A stretch of DNA of 64,000 nucleotides, taken from the NCBI RefSeq assembly GCF_020497125.1, contig NC_059082.1, positions 48,072,524-48,136,523 of the forward strand, in the 5' to 3' direction. This document shows positions 1-11,782 of this stretch, piece by piece. Position numbers and translations under genes: made by a program. The notes beneath the pieces were generated by a model. The model worked only from the letters and a program-made list of their open reading frames with translations, had not been told where the DNA came from and did no database searches. Origin of the DNA: Mauremys mutica. Its lineage: Eukaryota > Chordata > Testudines > Geoemydidae. Positions within the stretch are counted from its first letter, which is position 1; each line of letters opens with the position of its first letter.

Positions 1-346
1 CTGTTTACATGTTAGTTTGAACGTTCCCAGGAAAGCTCGGATGTGGATTGGCATCTCCCAAAGTCCATCGTCAGTTAAGTGTTTCCTGATTGGACAATTA
101 CTCAAAATAGTCCTTTCTCAAGAAGCTGACCAAATGCTTCACTGATGCTACTGAGATACAAGTACATAGCCAATATTCATAACTTCAAATATAAAAATGA
201 TACATACAGACAGCATAATCATAACTAGCAAATTACAACCTTTCCGTAGACACCTTACTTGACCTCCTTTGCACAGCATTTAGTGCAACTGAAGGACCTT
301 GGTTGCAACAATGATCACGGTCACAGTTCATGTTAATAACATCACA
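1..346 (-). repeat. 3' LTR of gypsy copy 1 (partial)
   Basis: The sequence matches 8752-9108 closely apart from indels and ends at ATCACA. A purine-rich stretch on the minus strand (AGGAGGAGGG type, about 347-360) abuts it, which is the place of a polypurine tract. The rest of this LTR lies to the left of the window. Confidence 0.75.
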
Positions 347-1712
347 CCCTCCTCCTGAATTTACTGCCAGAGACTTGGACACTGTCCATGGCATAGGCAG
401 TACTTGTAAAATCCCTGTCTGGCTCTTGTCACACATTCTCCCAGTACCTTTAAAACTCTATGATGTAATTTACAGGTGTTCTAGCAAGGTTTGGGGTTTC
501 TGGTCCCCAGGTGCCTGAAAACATGTTGTGGTGTAGTACTGTTAACAGAATGAGGATCACAATATCTGTTAAAGTGTAGGTGTCTTGGCATTTAGCCACC
601 AATGCCATGAGGCGGTGTGCCTCAGTTTCCCCTTCCACACAGCAGCATAGGCCTGTTATGCTTTTGCTGCTGTGCCAAGCTTCCAGCCTGTTTACAGGTA
701 TAAGCTGAAAAGCAACATGCTTGTGGGACAGTCTTGTCACCATCCCTAGCATGTACAAAAGTTTTTCCCATAAATCAGGTATGTCACATCTTTAAAGGTT
801 ACCATTAGTATTAACTCCTTTGTCTTGACCCCTAGATAAAGTAGCAAAAGATACAAGATTAATAGAGCCTGTCTGCCATAGATTTGCTGTTCACACAATT
901 TAGCTTGTTCAGTGTCTATTGCATTTCCCAATTCCTGTGTGTACCATGGTAGAGGTTTAGACACAGTTTCCTGTCTCTTTGGAGAAGGCTCCCAATTCAG
1001 GCATGGGTTTGAGGATTTGGCAAGGGAAGGGTGCACTGTGACCGTGCCTGCCCCCCGCCCCTCCCTTGGGAATTTCTTTGGGTTGTACCCCACCCCCTTG
1101 TGAAGCTTCCAAAATGCAAAGTTTTTCTTCCCCCAGCCTTGAAGAGACAATGTTATCTTTTACAAAGGTAGCAGGAACAACATTCTTTAATGGAGTGCTT
1201 TGGATTCGTAAGATCCCCTCTTTGTTCCCAACAGGTAAGCTGGGTTGACTCTCCCCTCCAGGAGATCTGACCGCAGTCGTCTCTCAAAACCTGATCCATA
1301 GGTGAGGGGTCTGGCATTTTAGATGCAGATCCTTCACCCTCCTTCTGGGGAAAAGCCTTCCTACAAAACTTGGGCAGACCCTCCTGTCCCCCCTCACCTT
1401 CCATCTTGACTTCCCTCTCTGGGCTCCCCTCTGAGGCCAACACTTCTGTGTCCTGCAAAAGGGAAAGTGACCCTGATCCATCTGTGGGCTCATAGCTACC
1501 AGCTATGACAGACCCTTCACTGGCCAGCAAAATCCCCCCCTTTCACTCAGGTTGGGCTTGCTTCCAGCTACAGAGTCCTTGGGGTCTGTTCCCACCACTG
1601 TGGTCATCAGGACCCAAACCTCCATCTCTGGGATACATGTCTCTGCACCCAGGGAAGGCCCTGTCCCCTGCTGACCTGCAACTTCCTAGCAGTCAGCAGC
1701 TGGGAACACCTC
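347..1712 (-). pseudogene. 3' internal remnant of gypsy copy 1
   Basis: This part joins the protease region to the 3' LTR. The segment from about 1540 to 1712 matches 45165-45325 of copy 2, and the first 95 bases match 38847-38940. Two minus-strand reading frames of 134 and 125 codons (746-1150, 1153-1530) are present, but I recognise no domain in them. The polymerase genes expected here are missing. The acidic, Glu/Gly/Ser-rich frame at 1153-1530 may be linker that once followed the protease. Confidence 0.5.
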
Positions 1713-1999
1713 TGTCATAAACATACAGCTAAGGGTAGCATAAAATCCCTCTTTACCCTGTAACTGGTTAATTCCTCTTTTACCCGTAAGGGTTAAGAAG
1801 CTCAGGTAACCTAGCTGACACCTGACCAAAAGGACCAATGAGGGTACAAGATACTTTCAAATCGCAGGGAGGGGGTGGAAGGAGGAGGAGACAGGCTTTG
1901 TTTGTCTGTTCTGTGGGCTTTTGCCAGACACAGATCAAGGAAGCAAGCAATCCAGCTCCTATAAAGTTAGCAAGTATTTAGCAAGGAAATGCCTTAGGG

Positions 2000-4709
2000 C
2001 AGCAGTCCCCAACCTTTTTGGCACCAGGGACCGGTTTCGTAGAATAAAAAATTTCCGCGGACCTGTGGGATGGTTTTGGGACGATTCAAGCGCATTACAT
2101 TTATTTTTGTACTTTTATTTCTATTATTATTGTAATATATAATGAAATAATTATACAACTGATCATAATGCAGAATTAGTGGGAGCCCTGAGCTTGTTTT
2201 CCTGCAACTAGACGGTCCCATCTGGGGGTGATGGGAGACAGTGACACCCGAAGTGTGTTGCTTATGTCCAGTCTACTCCGTAATCTCGTTTTGGTTGCTG
2301 TCACTGCAGAAACCCCTGCTTCACAAAGATAGGATGTTGAAAATGGAAGTAAGCTTTTCAGTGCTTTTGTGGAAATCTCAGGATATTCCGCCTTGACTTT
2401 AATCCAGAACGTATGGAGATTTGAAGTCGTCTCAAACATACTTTTAAGGCCACCGTTATTTGTGATCTCAAGCAGTTGATCCTCTTCTAGCACGGATAAA
2501 GTCGATTCACCTGGCTTATTCCCAAATGGGTCACGGATCCATTCCTTCCCAGTTCGGGGGTCTTTTGTGGTTGGGAAGTAATGCTCAAACTCTTTTGAAA
2601 GCTGAGATAGGTGATCATGCACCAGCTGGGAAAAAGGCGGCCCTGGCTCAGTCTCTTTCAAAATCTCTGCTAATGTTTGAAACATGTCAAAAATCCCAAT
2701 GTTCACTCGTCGCCCCCATAATTCTAGTTTGGCTTTGAATGCAGCCACTTTATCTGCCGACTTGAACACAGTTGTCGTTCTCCCCTGAAGTGACAGATTG
2801 AGTTCGTTGAGCAGGTTGAATATGTCACACAAGTAAGCAAGTTTTATGACCCATTCTGTGTCACTGAAATGTGCTGCCCGTGGTGACTGTTTTTCTAAAA
2901 GAAATCTCTGGAGCGGCTCTCGTAACTCAAAAACTCTGGCCAGTGATCTACCTTTAGAAAGCCATCTCACTTCTGTGTATAAGAGAAGACGTGTGTGCTC
3001 TGCGTCCATCTCCTCACAGAGCTGCGCGAACAGACGTGAGTTAAGGGCATGTACTTTAATGTGGTTGATAATTTTAATCACATCCTGCAAAACTTTGTTA
3101 AGTTCAGATGACATTTTTCGGCTAGCTAGCATTTCTCTATGGATGACACAGTGCGTAGACTCACATTCAGAAGCGACCTCCTTGACCCGAGTAGTGAAAC
3201 CAGAAAGCCGTCCAGTCATGGCAGCTGCTCCGTCCGTGCATATAGAGACACAATGACCAATTCAGTTTTCCTGACATGTAATCATTCAAAAAGACTTGAA
3301 TAGTTCTGCAGCTGTGGTGTTGGTTGGCAACAAAAGTGCACATAACATATCCTCATGCACATCCTCCTGAAAAATATATCGCACAAAAACAAGCATTGTT
3401 GCTTTGTTGTCAACATCAGTAGACTCGTCAACCTGGATTGTGTACCACGGTGACTCATTCACCCTCTCTAACAATTGTGCCTCAATATCCTCTGCTATTT
3501 CATCAATTCGTCTAGTTATGGTGCTAGCCGAAAGAGGAACACGTGCCACCTTTTGAACTACAGCCTCTCCTAAAAGTTCACGACAAATGTCCTTAGCAGC
3601 AGGCAGGATCAACTCTTCACCAATAGTAAAGGGCTTCTTAGCTTTAGCAATGCCATTAGCCACTAAGAATGATGCTTTCAGTGCAGACACATTTGATGAA
3701 GTGGTGGCCTTCAGTAATTGCTTCTGTTCGTGTTCACGTTTTTTTCTTTTGAAAAACTCCAAAGGCTTATCTTTTAATGCAGGGTGCTTGGTCTCCATGT
3801 GGTGAAGCAGTTTTGAAGGTTTCATGGCTTCGTTGGATAGCCGGTCGCCACATATTATACAAAGCGGGTGTGGAGAATGCGAGTCACCTGTTGCAATGAA
3901 CCCGTAATTTAAGTAGGACTCTTGGTATTTTCTTTTAAATGCAGCTTTCTTTTTGTTGGCCGTCTTAGAGTCTTCTGCTGTCTCATCATTGGGTCTTTCA
4001 CCCTTTTCAAAGAAGCTTTGCAGTGACGTTTGGTTTTTTACTCATTTTGGCCAGGGTTAGCTTGTGGGCTTACCAAAACTGTGTGGGAAAGAGGCACGGA
4101 CGGAAGTGGTAAATAAAATAATGGGCGGGCCACGTGCAGACTAATATAAGTGTCAGATTCTGACTTAAAGCCTGCCGCCAGATGCAGCTGTACAATTGAA
4201 GTACATCAACTCACTTGCCACTATAAAGCCTGCCACCAGATGCAGCTTAATTGTCACTTGCCACTCACTGATAGGGTTCTGATATTAATAAATCAATCGC
4301 TTGCAGACTATGGTCTCTGTGCAGTGAAACCTCTGCTAATGTAATCTGTTTTTGCAGCCGCTCCCCAGCGCTAGCATCATGGCCTCAGCTCCACCTCAGA
4401 TCATCAGGCATTAGATTCTCATAAGGAGTGCAAAACTCCCTTCATCGCATGCACAGTTTACAGTAGGGTTCGCGCTCCTATGAGACTCTAACATTGACAG
4501 AAGGCGGAGCTCAGGCAGTAATGCAAGCAACGGGGAGCGGCTCTAAACACAGATGAAGCTTTGCTAGCTCACTCACCGCTCATGTCCTAGCCGCTCATGT
4601 CCTGCTGTGCACTCACTGCTCATGTCCTGCTGTGCGCTCGGTTCGCGGCCCAGTTCCTAACAGGCCATGGACCGGTACCGGTCCGCGGCCCAGGGCTTGG
4701 GGACCCCTG
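2000..4709 (-). mobile_element. hAT transposon with BED-type transposase
   Basis: Terminal sequences are CAGCAGTCCCCAACC on the left and GCTTGGGGACCCCTG on the right, an imperfect inverted pair. The 8-bp duplication ccttaggg (1992-1999, 4710-4717) is perfect and diagnostic of hAT. Between them lies a transposase gene on the minus strand. The insertion is the innermost of four layers. Confidence 0.92.
2176..4046 (-). pseudogene. hAT transposase, BED zinc finger, frameshifted
   Basis: The frame begins near an ATG at 4046, is knocked out of frame about 4 codons before the FEKGERPND stretch, then encodes a BED finger (Cys-x2-Cys near 3870, paired His in LLHHMETKHP near 3795). The RNase H-like core follows (VDESTD near 3420). 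Two more indels, near 3284 and 3255, precede a 347-codon frame that ends in the hAT dimerisation region (FSTSYLCEAG near 2330). The layout resembles the hAT group that gave rise to host SCAND3/ZBED/FAM200 genes. At least three frame lesions show it is dead here. Confidence 0.85.
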
Positions 4710-4714
4710 CCTTA

Positions 4715-5550
4715 GGGTATGGCTACACTTGAGAGTTGCAGTGCTGGTGGAGGCTTTCCAGCGCTGCAACTTAGTAACTGTCCACACCTGCAGGGCACAT
4801 CCAGCGCTGCAACTCCCTGGCTGCAGCTCTGGCTGTACACCTGGGTCTGCCTGGGGTATAATGAGTGCAGCGCTGGTGATGCAGCGCTGCTCGTCAAGTG
4901 TGGCCACACACCAGCGCTGTTGTTGACCTCCAGGGTATTAGGAGATATCCCAGAATGCTTTTAACTAAATTACTCTTTGTTTTGTTATGATGCCTCTGTT
5001 TTCTTGTGAACTCGGGGCTCCGGGAGCTGCTTATCTAGGAAAAACACAGCTCTTGTTTGCTGTGATCAATCTGTGACTGTGAACAATCAATTGAGAACCC
5101 ACTACCTTGCTGTGAATGAGGCAGGCAGGGGGATGAGTGTTTGCTTGAGGAGAGAAACAGTGGGGGGAGGGGGAGAAAGGGAGTCCGTTGGAGCAGCTGC
5201 TTATCTGGTCTGCAGGCTATTTGCAGTTAAGAGTAAATGAGGGGTCGAGGAAATTTTCAGATTTTGCAAGGCAGGGAGCTGAAGTGTCGGCTCCAAAAAT
5301 CCACTCTCTCTCTCTCTCCCCCGCTCCCTGTCACACTCCACCCCACCCCCCTCTTTTGAAAAGCACGTTGCTGCCACTTGAACGCTGGGATAGCTGCCCA
5401 TAATGCAACACTCCCAACAGCGCTGCAAATGTGGCCACACTGCAGCGCTGGTAGCTATGAATGTGGCCACACACCAGCGCTTTCCCTACACAGCTGTATG
5501 AACACAGCTGTAACTCCCAGCGCAGCACATCTGCAAGTGTAGCCATACCC
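4715..5550. mobile_element. PIF/Harbinger-type MITE
   Basis: The left end GGGTATGGCTACACTTG and the right end CAAGTGTAGCCATACCC are perfect inverted repeats, flanked by TTA on both sides (4712-4714, 5551-5553), which is the Harbinger target signature. The interior repeats CAGCGCTG-like palindromic words and GTGGCCACAC motifs and has a TC-rich tract near 5300. No transposase is encoded. A hAT sits exactly on its left edge, so its first three bases and its TTA are duplicated at 1994-1999. Confidence 0.85.
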
Positions 5551-6202
5551 TTAGTTTACTTTTATTTTGGCTTGTGTTTTCCTCTGTGTAAGAGGGAGGT
5601 TTATGCCTGGTTTTCTAACTTTAAGGTTTTGCCTAGAGGGGAGATCCTCTGTGTTCTTGAGTCTTTTGTTATTCTGTAAAGTACTTACCATACCTCTGTA
5701 AAATCAGGAATTTTTTACTTTTTCTTTAAAAAGAAGAATTTTAATTAAGAACCTGATTGATTCTTCATTGTTTTAAGATCCAAGGGTTTGGGTCTGTGTT
5801 CACTGTACCAATTGGTGAGGATATATTCTCAAGCTTGCCCAGGAAAAGGGGTGTAGGGACTTAGGGCGATATTTGGGGAAGGGAGGGCTCCAAGTGGCCC
5901 TCCCTAAATGTTTGTTTAAAAATCACTTGGTGGTGGCAGCGTTACTTAATCCAAGGTATAAGAGAGGAAATTGTGCCTTGGGGAGTTTTTAACCTAAGAT
6001 GGTAAAAATAAGCTTAGGGGTCTTTCATGCAGGTCCCCACATCTGTACCCTAGAGTTCAGGGTAGGGAAGGAACCCTGACAACCTCCCTGTTACAAGGTG
6101 GAACATCTCTCTCCCCTAAGGAGATGATTACAGGACAGGAGCTGGCTTTATCCAGCCCTTCCCACCCAGACCTGCCTTGAGCACCGGGGTGACAGGAACT
6201 GG

Positions 6203-7070
6203 TTATGACCATCCCAGAGCTGCATTCTCCACTGCTACAGAGGAATTAAAGAGACACTCTCCTGTTCCCCCAGCAGCATGTGTGACGTTAGCCTCCCCTC
6301 GGGGGCTTTCAGCACAAGATTCCTTCTTGTTGCTAACAAACCCTGGGACAGATTCTGCCACAAAGAATTCATCTCCCAGTAGAAATGGTACAAATTTTTG
6401 TGCCACTGCTACAACAGTCAGTTCAGCCTCCAAATCACCAGTTTCCATGTGTACCTTAGATAAAGGTGCAAGGACTTTGTAGCGAGAACTAAGTTTTTCT
6501 TCAACACCTTCTACCAATTCTAATTCTGCCATTTTCCCTGGTAACAAATCCTTTTCATGGATCAGGTACCTTCTGACCACAGACATTTCTGCACTAGTGT
6601 CTCTCCATCCTTGGAGCACTTTGCCATTAAGTTTAACAGCATGCATATGCTCACTGCTTGGTTGTGTAGAAGCAACCTTTACAAATCCTGTGTGGAAAGA
6701 GGCAGCAGCCTGGGATAACCCTGTGCTCTGAGAAGCAGCAGCTTTGTGTATTACCTGCTGCCTGTTCCCACTCAGCCAAGGACGTTTATTCCTCAGGTGC
6801 TCAGTGGACTTACCACGATAGCACCTTTTGGGCTCCTCTGCTTGTACAGGAGATTTGGGACGAGTAACGGGAATAGGGAGGTGAATGCCCAGCCTCCCTT
6901 TTCCCAGGGGTAAAACAGTGATTCTGCTTTCCACCAATGCTATAGCCCTCTGCCAGTGGTTTATGTTTAATTGCATCTTGTGACTGCTCGTAAGAGTCTG
7001 CAAACCCAGCTAATTCCCCCACTGCATCCACTTTTTTGTCCCACAAATACTGTTTTATATCACTGCACAT
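6203..7070 (-). pseudogene. gypsy gag (capsid/SCAN-like, knuckle) and protease remnant, copy 1
   Basis: Two overlapping minus-strand frames cover this part. The first (6810-7070) begins with a SCAN/capsid-like segment (YLWDKKVDAVGELAGFADSY). The second continues through a decayed zinc knuckle (RCYRGKSTEHLRNKRP, two expected Cys lost) to a retropepsin-like stretch (VKLNGKVLQGWRDTSAEMS), where the usual Asp-Thr-Gly reads Asp-Thr-Ser. Copy 2 keeps DTGAE at the same place. The reading frame is split and cannot give a working polyprotein. Family knowledge: vertebrate SCAN domains are thought to descend from Gmr1-like gag. Confidence 0.7.
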
Positions 7071-7894
7071 ATTCAGGAACTGATCCTGAGTAATTAAATC
7101 TCACATTTCTTCAAAACGGTAATGCCTTTTCCCCCTCACCCACTTGTCTAACAAATCTCTCATTTTATTTACATAAGCCACATTACTTAATCCAGATCCC
7201 CTCGTAAAACTCTGGAATTTAACCCTGTAGGTTTCCAAGTGTAATCTGAAACTATTTCAAAACCAGTTCCTTAAAATTTACCATAGTTTGAAGCATCAAT
7301 AGGCATCTTATTGAATATGTCCAGAGCTCTGATTGCAAAATTGACTGGGCAAGTGGTCATTTTTGGATCTTCAGAAATCACATGGAGGGTGCATAGTCTC
7401 TCAAAGGTGACAAGATATTCGGCAGTATCACTGGATTCATCATACTACCGACATAACCACTCCCATTTATGGATTTTTGGGGAAGTGGAGCCAGCTGCTG
7501 AAGGGTTCTGTCTCTTCCACTACATTACAGCCAGTTCATGCTTCTGGGTCTCAATTTGGGCCTGTATTTCTCGGGTTTTTTTTAACTCCAGGGCAGCTCA
7601 ATTTGAGCCTGTTTCTGGGACTCCATGGTTTCCCCAAGCCACAGCTGCTTCTTTGAGCCTCACACTTCTGCCTGCCACATTTGAAACTCACAATCCTTTG
7701 TCTTTTCTTCCGCTTCCAATCTGGCCAGCTCTAGTTTTGTAGCTGCCTCCCTGGTAGTCATTTTCCTTCTTTCTTGTGTTTATATCCCTCACTTGAAATA
7801 AACAAAAAGATAACAAACCAGTAACCAGTTTGTCTGTTCTCCGGCCACCACACTTAAAATTGATACCAGTGTCTCTCAGCAATCAGCTGTGCAC
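7071..7894 (-). pseudogene. gag N-terminal region of gypsy copy 1, decayed
   Basis: The minus strand from about 7762 encodes a decayed version of the Glu/Lys-rich coiled coil that is intact at 46570-46827 in copy 2, followed by stops and frameshifts down to the SCAN-like part. The first 130 bases after the primer site look untranslated. Confidence 0.55.
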
Positions 7895-7914
7895 AAATCC
7901 TGCTGACTACGCCA
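7895..7914 (-). promoter_or_regulatory. Primer binding site, tRNA-Ser type
   Basis: Read on the minus strand just inside the 5' LTR, the sequence is TGGCGTAGTCAGCAGGATTT. It matches the complement of the 3' end of vertebrate tRNA-Ser (AGA/UGA), TGGCGTAGTCGGCAGGATTC, at 18 of 20 bases. The tRNA sequence is recalled, not searched. Confidence 0.7.
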
Positions 7915-7915
7915 C

Positions 7916-9108
7916 TGTGACAGGTTCGGTCACAGAGACACCCTTGGGACTGTGCTGAGACTACCTCTGAGCCCATTTTCTCTGCCAGTTTGGGCCTTGT
8001 TGAGCCAGACATGCAAGCCCGCTGCAACACAGACCCAGGGTCTGAACCACATCCCCAAAGCTGCAGACTTAACTCAAAACAGCTTAAGAAGTGATCCTGT
8101 CTCCAGCATCCAGCTCCCAATGGGATCCAAACCCCAAATAAATCCATTTTACTCTGTATAAAGCGTATACAGGGTAAAAACTCAAGTTGTCCACCCTCGA
8201 TAACACTGATAGAGAGATATGCACAGCAGTTTGCTCCCCCAGGTATTAATTAACACAGTAAGTAAGTGATTTTATTAAGTATAAAAAGTAGGATTTAAGT
8301 GGTTTCAAGTAATAATTTACTTTGTTCTGTTACCAAGCCAAATCAAAACAAAACACACAAGTCTAAGCCTAATATATTAAGAAACTGAATACAGTACTTG
8401 GAGATGTTCCAATAAGCTTCTTTCACAGACTGGACTCCTTCCTAGTCTGGGCCCAATCCTTTTCAGACCAACGTTGTAGTTTATGGCTTGGGTCCAGCAA
8501 TCACTCACATCCCTGTAGTTACTGTCCTTTGTGCCAGTTTCTTTCAGGCATCTCTTTGGAGAGGAGAGGCCATCTCTTGAGCCAGCTGAAGACAAAATGG
8601 AAAGGCTTCCAGGGCCTTTTATATCTTCTCTTTTGGGTGGAAACCCCTTTGTTCTTCTGTGCAGAATCACAGCAATAAGATGGAGTTTGTAGCCACCTGG
8701 GCAAGTCACATGTCCACGAATGATTCAGCTTTTTGCAGGCCGACGCCATTGTTTACATGTTAGTTTGAACGTTCCCAGGAAAGCTCAGATGTGGATTGGC
8801 ATCTCCCAAAGTCCATTGTCAGTTAAGTGTTTCCTGATAGGACTATTCTGAGTAACTGCCCATTCTCAAGAAGCTGACCAAATGCTTCACTGATGCTACT
8901 TAGACTCAAAACATTGAGATACAATTACATGGCCAATATTCATAACTTCAAATATAAAAATGATACACACAGCATAATCGTAACTAGTGAATTACAACCT
9001 TTCCATAGACACCTTATTTGACCTCCTTTGTACAAGATCTGGTACAACTGTAGTACCTCAGTTGCAACAATGATCTATATGGTCACAGTTCATGTCGATA
9101 ACATCAGA
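7916..9108 (-). repeat. 5' LTR of gypsy copy 1
   Basis: On the plus strand it begins TGTGACAGGTTCGGTCACAG and ends near ACATCAGA, matching 46987-48149 and 29926-38846 (insertions aside). It differs visibly from the partial 3' LTR at 1-346, so this copy is old. Confidence 0.75.
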
Positions 9109-10753
9109 ATCGACATGTGCTCTTCACATTATGCTGGCTGTATTATCCTGTATGTCGTACCAAGACTACTCACGGAAGCAAGATACAGCAATAGTCTATT
9201 AGATTCTTAAGACTTTCTACCCTTGGATCTATCTCAATTCTAGACCATTATCTTGCAAGACTCTTTCTACAAGTACCCAATGGCACCAAAAAAATAGCAA
9301 GTGTTCAGACCCAGAACAGCACACTCTTCAGTGCTCTAGTGGGCATCTTAGCAATAAACACATGCTCAGTGAAGTATCCAGAGTAGTTTGGATTACTGTA
9401 TCAGTTGAGCCTAAGGATAGTTTTCACCCACCCTCACTGACCCATTTTCAGATTTAGGAATCAGCTGTGATGAGCAAGGATGGCTTCAAAGGATCTCCTC
9501 ACACCAAGACTGCTGTAGTCAAATCAATACAATTCATTAGAATACCTAGTACATCAAATCATTACAGTTCTACTGTTTCTAGGATAGTTTCACCCCCAGC
9601 AGAAAGGGCTGGCATGAAAATGACATTAAAAGATTTTTTACCTTTAACCCCCTCTTTAAAGACAGCATCACATTACCCAACAGTGCAAATTCTCTCAAGC
9701 ATTTCACAGTCGGTGAGGTGTGAGCTTAAAGTAGGTTGCAAGTGGGCACACATACTGGGCTGCATGCTCTGAGGGTGAGCAACTGACTAGAATTCTACCT
9801 AAAACCCAGAGAATGATTTCATCCCCCTCCTCTTGCTGCTCCCACTGCATCCCTGCTCCATCCAAAATTTTACAATGGTCCATGCCGCCCTCCCCACATC
9901 CAGCGTTAAGTTCCAGGGCTGGGCGAAACTGCGTTTCTAGAGAGTGGCGCCAACTTCACAGAAGTGCTACCCCAGAGCCATCCAATGCAGAGGGTAGGAA
10001 GAGAAGCAAAACACACCTCCTCTAAAGTAACACAAGACCCCTGAGCAAGCATACACCCAGCCCTCAAAATTCTCAGTTTCTTCCTATGACCCAAATCCCA
10101 GAATCCCTTGGAGTCAATACTGGCAAGACTGCATAAGAGGTTGCGACAAAGAATATCACTTCTGACTCCTGCCTCAGGTTTAGTTCTATGTTCTTAAATC
10201 AGATTCTAGTAACATTGGTCAATTAGAACTTTAGAAGCAATAAAGCTTCTACCATCAGTTTCCCTTCAGCAGAAATTTTAGTGAAGCACAGGTTCCATTA
10301 ACACTACTGCTTAATAGAGAGTATGTTTCCAAGACTCTCCACTTGTCAAGAACTTTGCCAGTATGATGGCTGACTCACTCAGTGGTGCAGTTTCAACTTA
10401 AGGAAAGAGTTAACCAGCCAAGATGCAGGAGCCAATCTACTATGCAAGAAAATGGTACATAAGTAGCAAGTATTTACATTCTTGTTTTCCCCAGAAGAAT
10501 GTTTGCTCATAGCTATGACCTTGTGTCTAATGTGATTATGCAGCCAAGTAAATTGCCACATAGTAGTCCTATGACTGCCACAACTGTGCACCAGAATTAA
10601 GCTTCTGTACACAAAAATAGGTCTCTAACCATTGTTGTTGAGAACCTCAAAAATGAAAATATAAACTGATATTTTGACATGTGCTTGAACCTGCAGATAC
10701 TGAAATAAGGGGGATAAGGCTGACATTAAAATTAGCTATTTCATTGCTGATCA
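9109..10753. other. JPT2 intron 3 (inferred), nothing recognised
   Basis: This stretch has no reading frame or repeat that I recognise. I looked for JPT2 exons 4 and 5 on the minus strand (an NPPGGKSS-like C-terminus) and did not find them. A frame at 9906-10094 does not resemble JPT2. Confidence 0.4.
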
Positions 10754-10761
10754 TGTTAGCA

Positions 10762-11058
10762 CAAAGGTAGGCAACCTATGGCATGCGTGCCAAAGGCCGC
10801 AGATGAGCTGATTTTCAGTGGCACACTCACTGCCCGGGTCCGGTCTGGGGGGGCTCTGCATTTTAATTTAAATTTTAAATTAAGTTTCTTAAAAATTTTA
10901 AAAACCTTGTTTACTTTACATACAAAAATAGTTTAGTTATATATTATAGACTTATAGAAAGAGACCGTCTAAAAATGTATTACCAGCATGCGAAACCTTA
11001 AATTAGAGTGAATAAATGAAGACTCGGCACACTACTTCTGAAAGGTTGCTGACCCCTG
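10762..11058. mobile_element. hAT MITE
   Basis: The left end CAAAGGTAGGCAACCTATGGCA and the right end GAAAGGTTGCTGACCCCTG are inverted partners. The 8-bp flanks tgttagca (10754-10761) and ttttagca (11059-11066) differ at one base. The interior is AT-rich and codes for nothing. Confidence 0.8.
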
Positions 11059-11066
11059 TTTTAGCA

Positions 11067-11639
11067 GAAAGTCAAACTAATGTTGTTGTGTATACTGAGA
11101 TGGGATGCAGAAGGCAGCTAGTTTATGTAAAGCCTTGTGAAGGTGAATAGTAAGGAATTCAGCACCTCCCAAATTTGAAGTCAGCACCCCCATTTAAAAA
11201 AAAAAAAAAAGCGCAGCAAGGAGATCCATCTCTTTCCAACTCCAAAAGCCTGAAATGCCTCCTGGTTGTCAGAAGACAGCCTCCTACACCTTATCTGGGA
11301 GACAGACGCACCAGTTCTCCTGTATCCAACTGTAAAAAGCTTTCGGCTTCCCCCTTATAGCTCCACAGTGCAACTGTATATTTTTACGTACAAAAATCTG
11401 CAACACACTGAGAACTGATGCAGCATAAATGAGTTTACTATCAAAAGTAACAAGGGATCCTTGACTAGAAGAGGGTTGTGGAGGCAGTGCTGACTAATGT
11501 TGGGTTTCCTGAGGCATAACGTAGGACTAACATGCCACATGTTAGGAACAAGGCTCCTACGTACTAACTCTACCAGATTATAGCAAGCCCTGTTAGCAAT
11601 TTTTTCTAACCATTTTCACAGTCACAGCAGTACAAATAC
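11067..11639. other. JPT2 intron 3, proximal part
   Basis: Apart from an A-rich tract at about 11195-11210, I see nothing here. The splice donor of JPT2 exon 3 lies at its right edge. Confidence 0.4.
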
Positions 11640-11782
11640 CTTGGGTTTGTTTGGGTGTGCTCGAACAGGGCTGGCCGGTACTGGAGACCCAAAGATATCA
11701 CTTGTCTTCCCACCAGGCGGATTCATGCGTTGACGAGACTGGACAGGGCTAGGATCCTCAAAGATACCACTTCCTTTCCCCC
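11640..11782 (-). CDS. JPT2: JPT2 exon 3
   Basis: Acceptor ...CCTTGCAG and donor GTATTTG bound 143 nt that read [18 protein letters not shown], then [16 protein letters not shown], ending NKPK in phase 0. It holds two of the PPGG-IFG repeat units typical of Jupiter homologues. The first base of the exon completes a Gly codon begun by exon 2. Confidence 0.93.

Larger units (their letters stand above)
1713..6081. mobile_element. Solo LTR (gypsy/ERV type) interrupted by MITE and hAT
   Basis: The unit starts TGTCATAA and ends CCCTGACA and is flanked by a perfect 5-bp duplication, acctc (1708-1712 and 6082-6086). Without the inserts it is about 0.8 kb (1713-1994 plus 5554-6081). No internal retroviral sequence remains, so it is a solo LTR left by recombination. 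It interrupts gypsy copy 1; copy 2 is uninterrupted at the equivalent point near 45330. Its orientation was not determined. Confidence 0.75.
1..9108 (-). mobile_element. LTR retrotransposon, Ty3/gypsy (Gmr1-like), copy 1, nested and degenerate
   Basis: Read on the minus strand the order is 5' LTR (7916-9108), primer binding site, gag and protease remnants, a 3' remnant and a polypurine stretch next to the 3' LTR (1-346), which continues off the window. Both LTRs follow the TG...CA rule in copy 2; in copy 1 the outer CA of the 5' LTR is mutated. No reverse transcriptase, RNase H or integrase motif was found, so the element is internally deleted and non-autonomous. A solo LTR with further insertions splits the interior at 1713-6081; the matching uninterrupted sequence is seen near 45330 in copy 2. 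The gypsy assignment rests on the SCAN/capsid-like gag, the retropepsin motif and the tRNA-Ser primer site. Confidence 0.8.

Noticed and set aside
9906..10094. Minus-strand frame considered as JPT2 exon 4
   Set aside because: Its residues do not resemble the JPT2 C-terminus and lack PPGG; no splice sites fit the phase left by exon 3.
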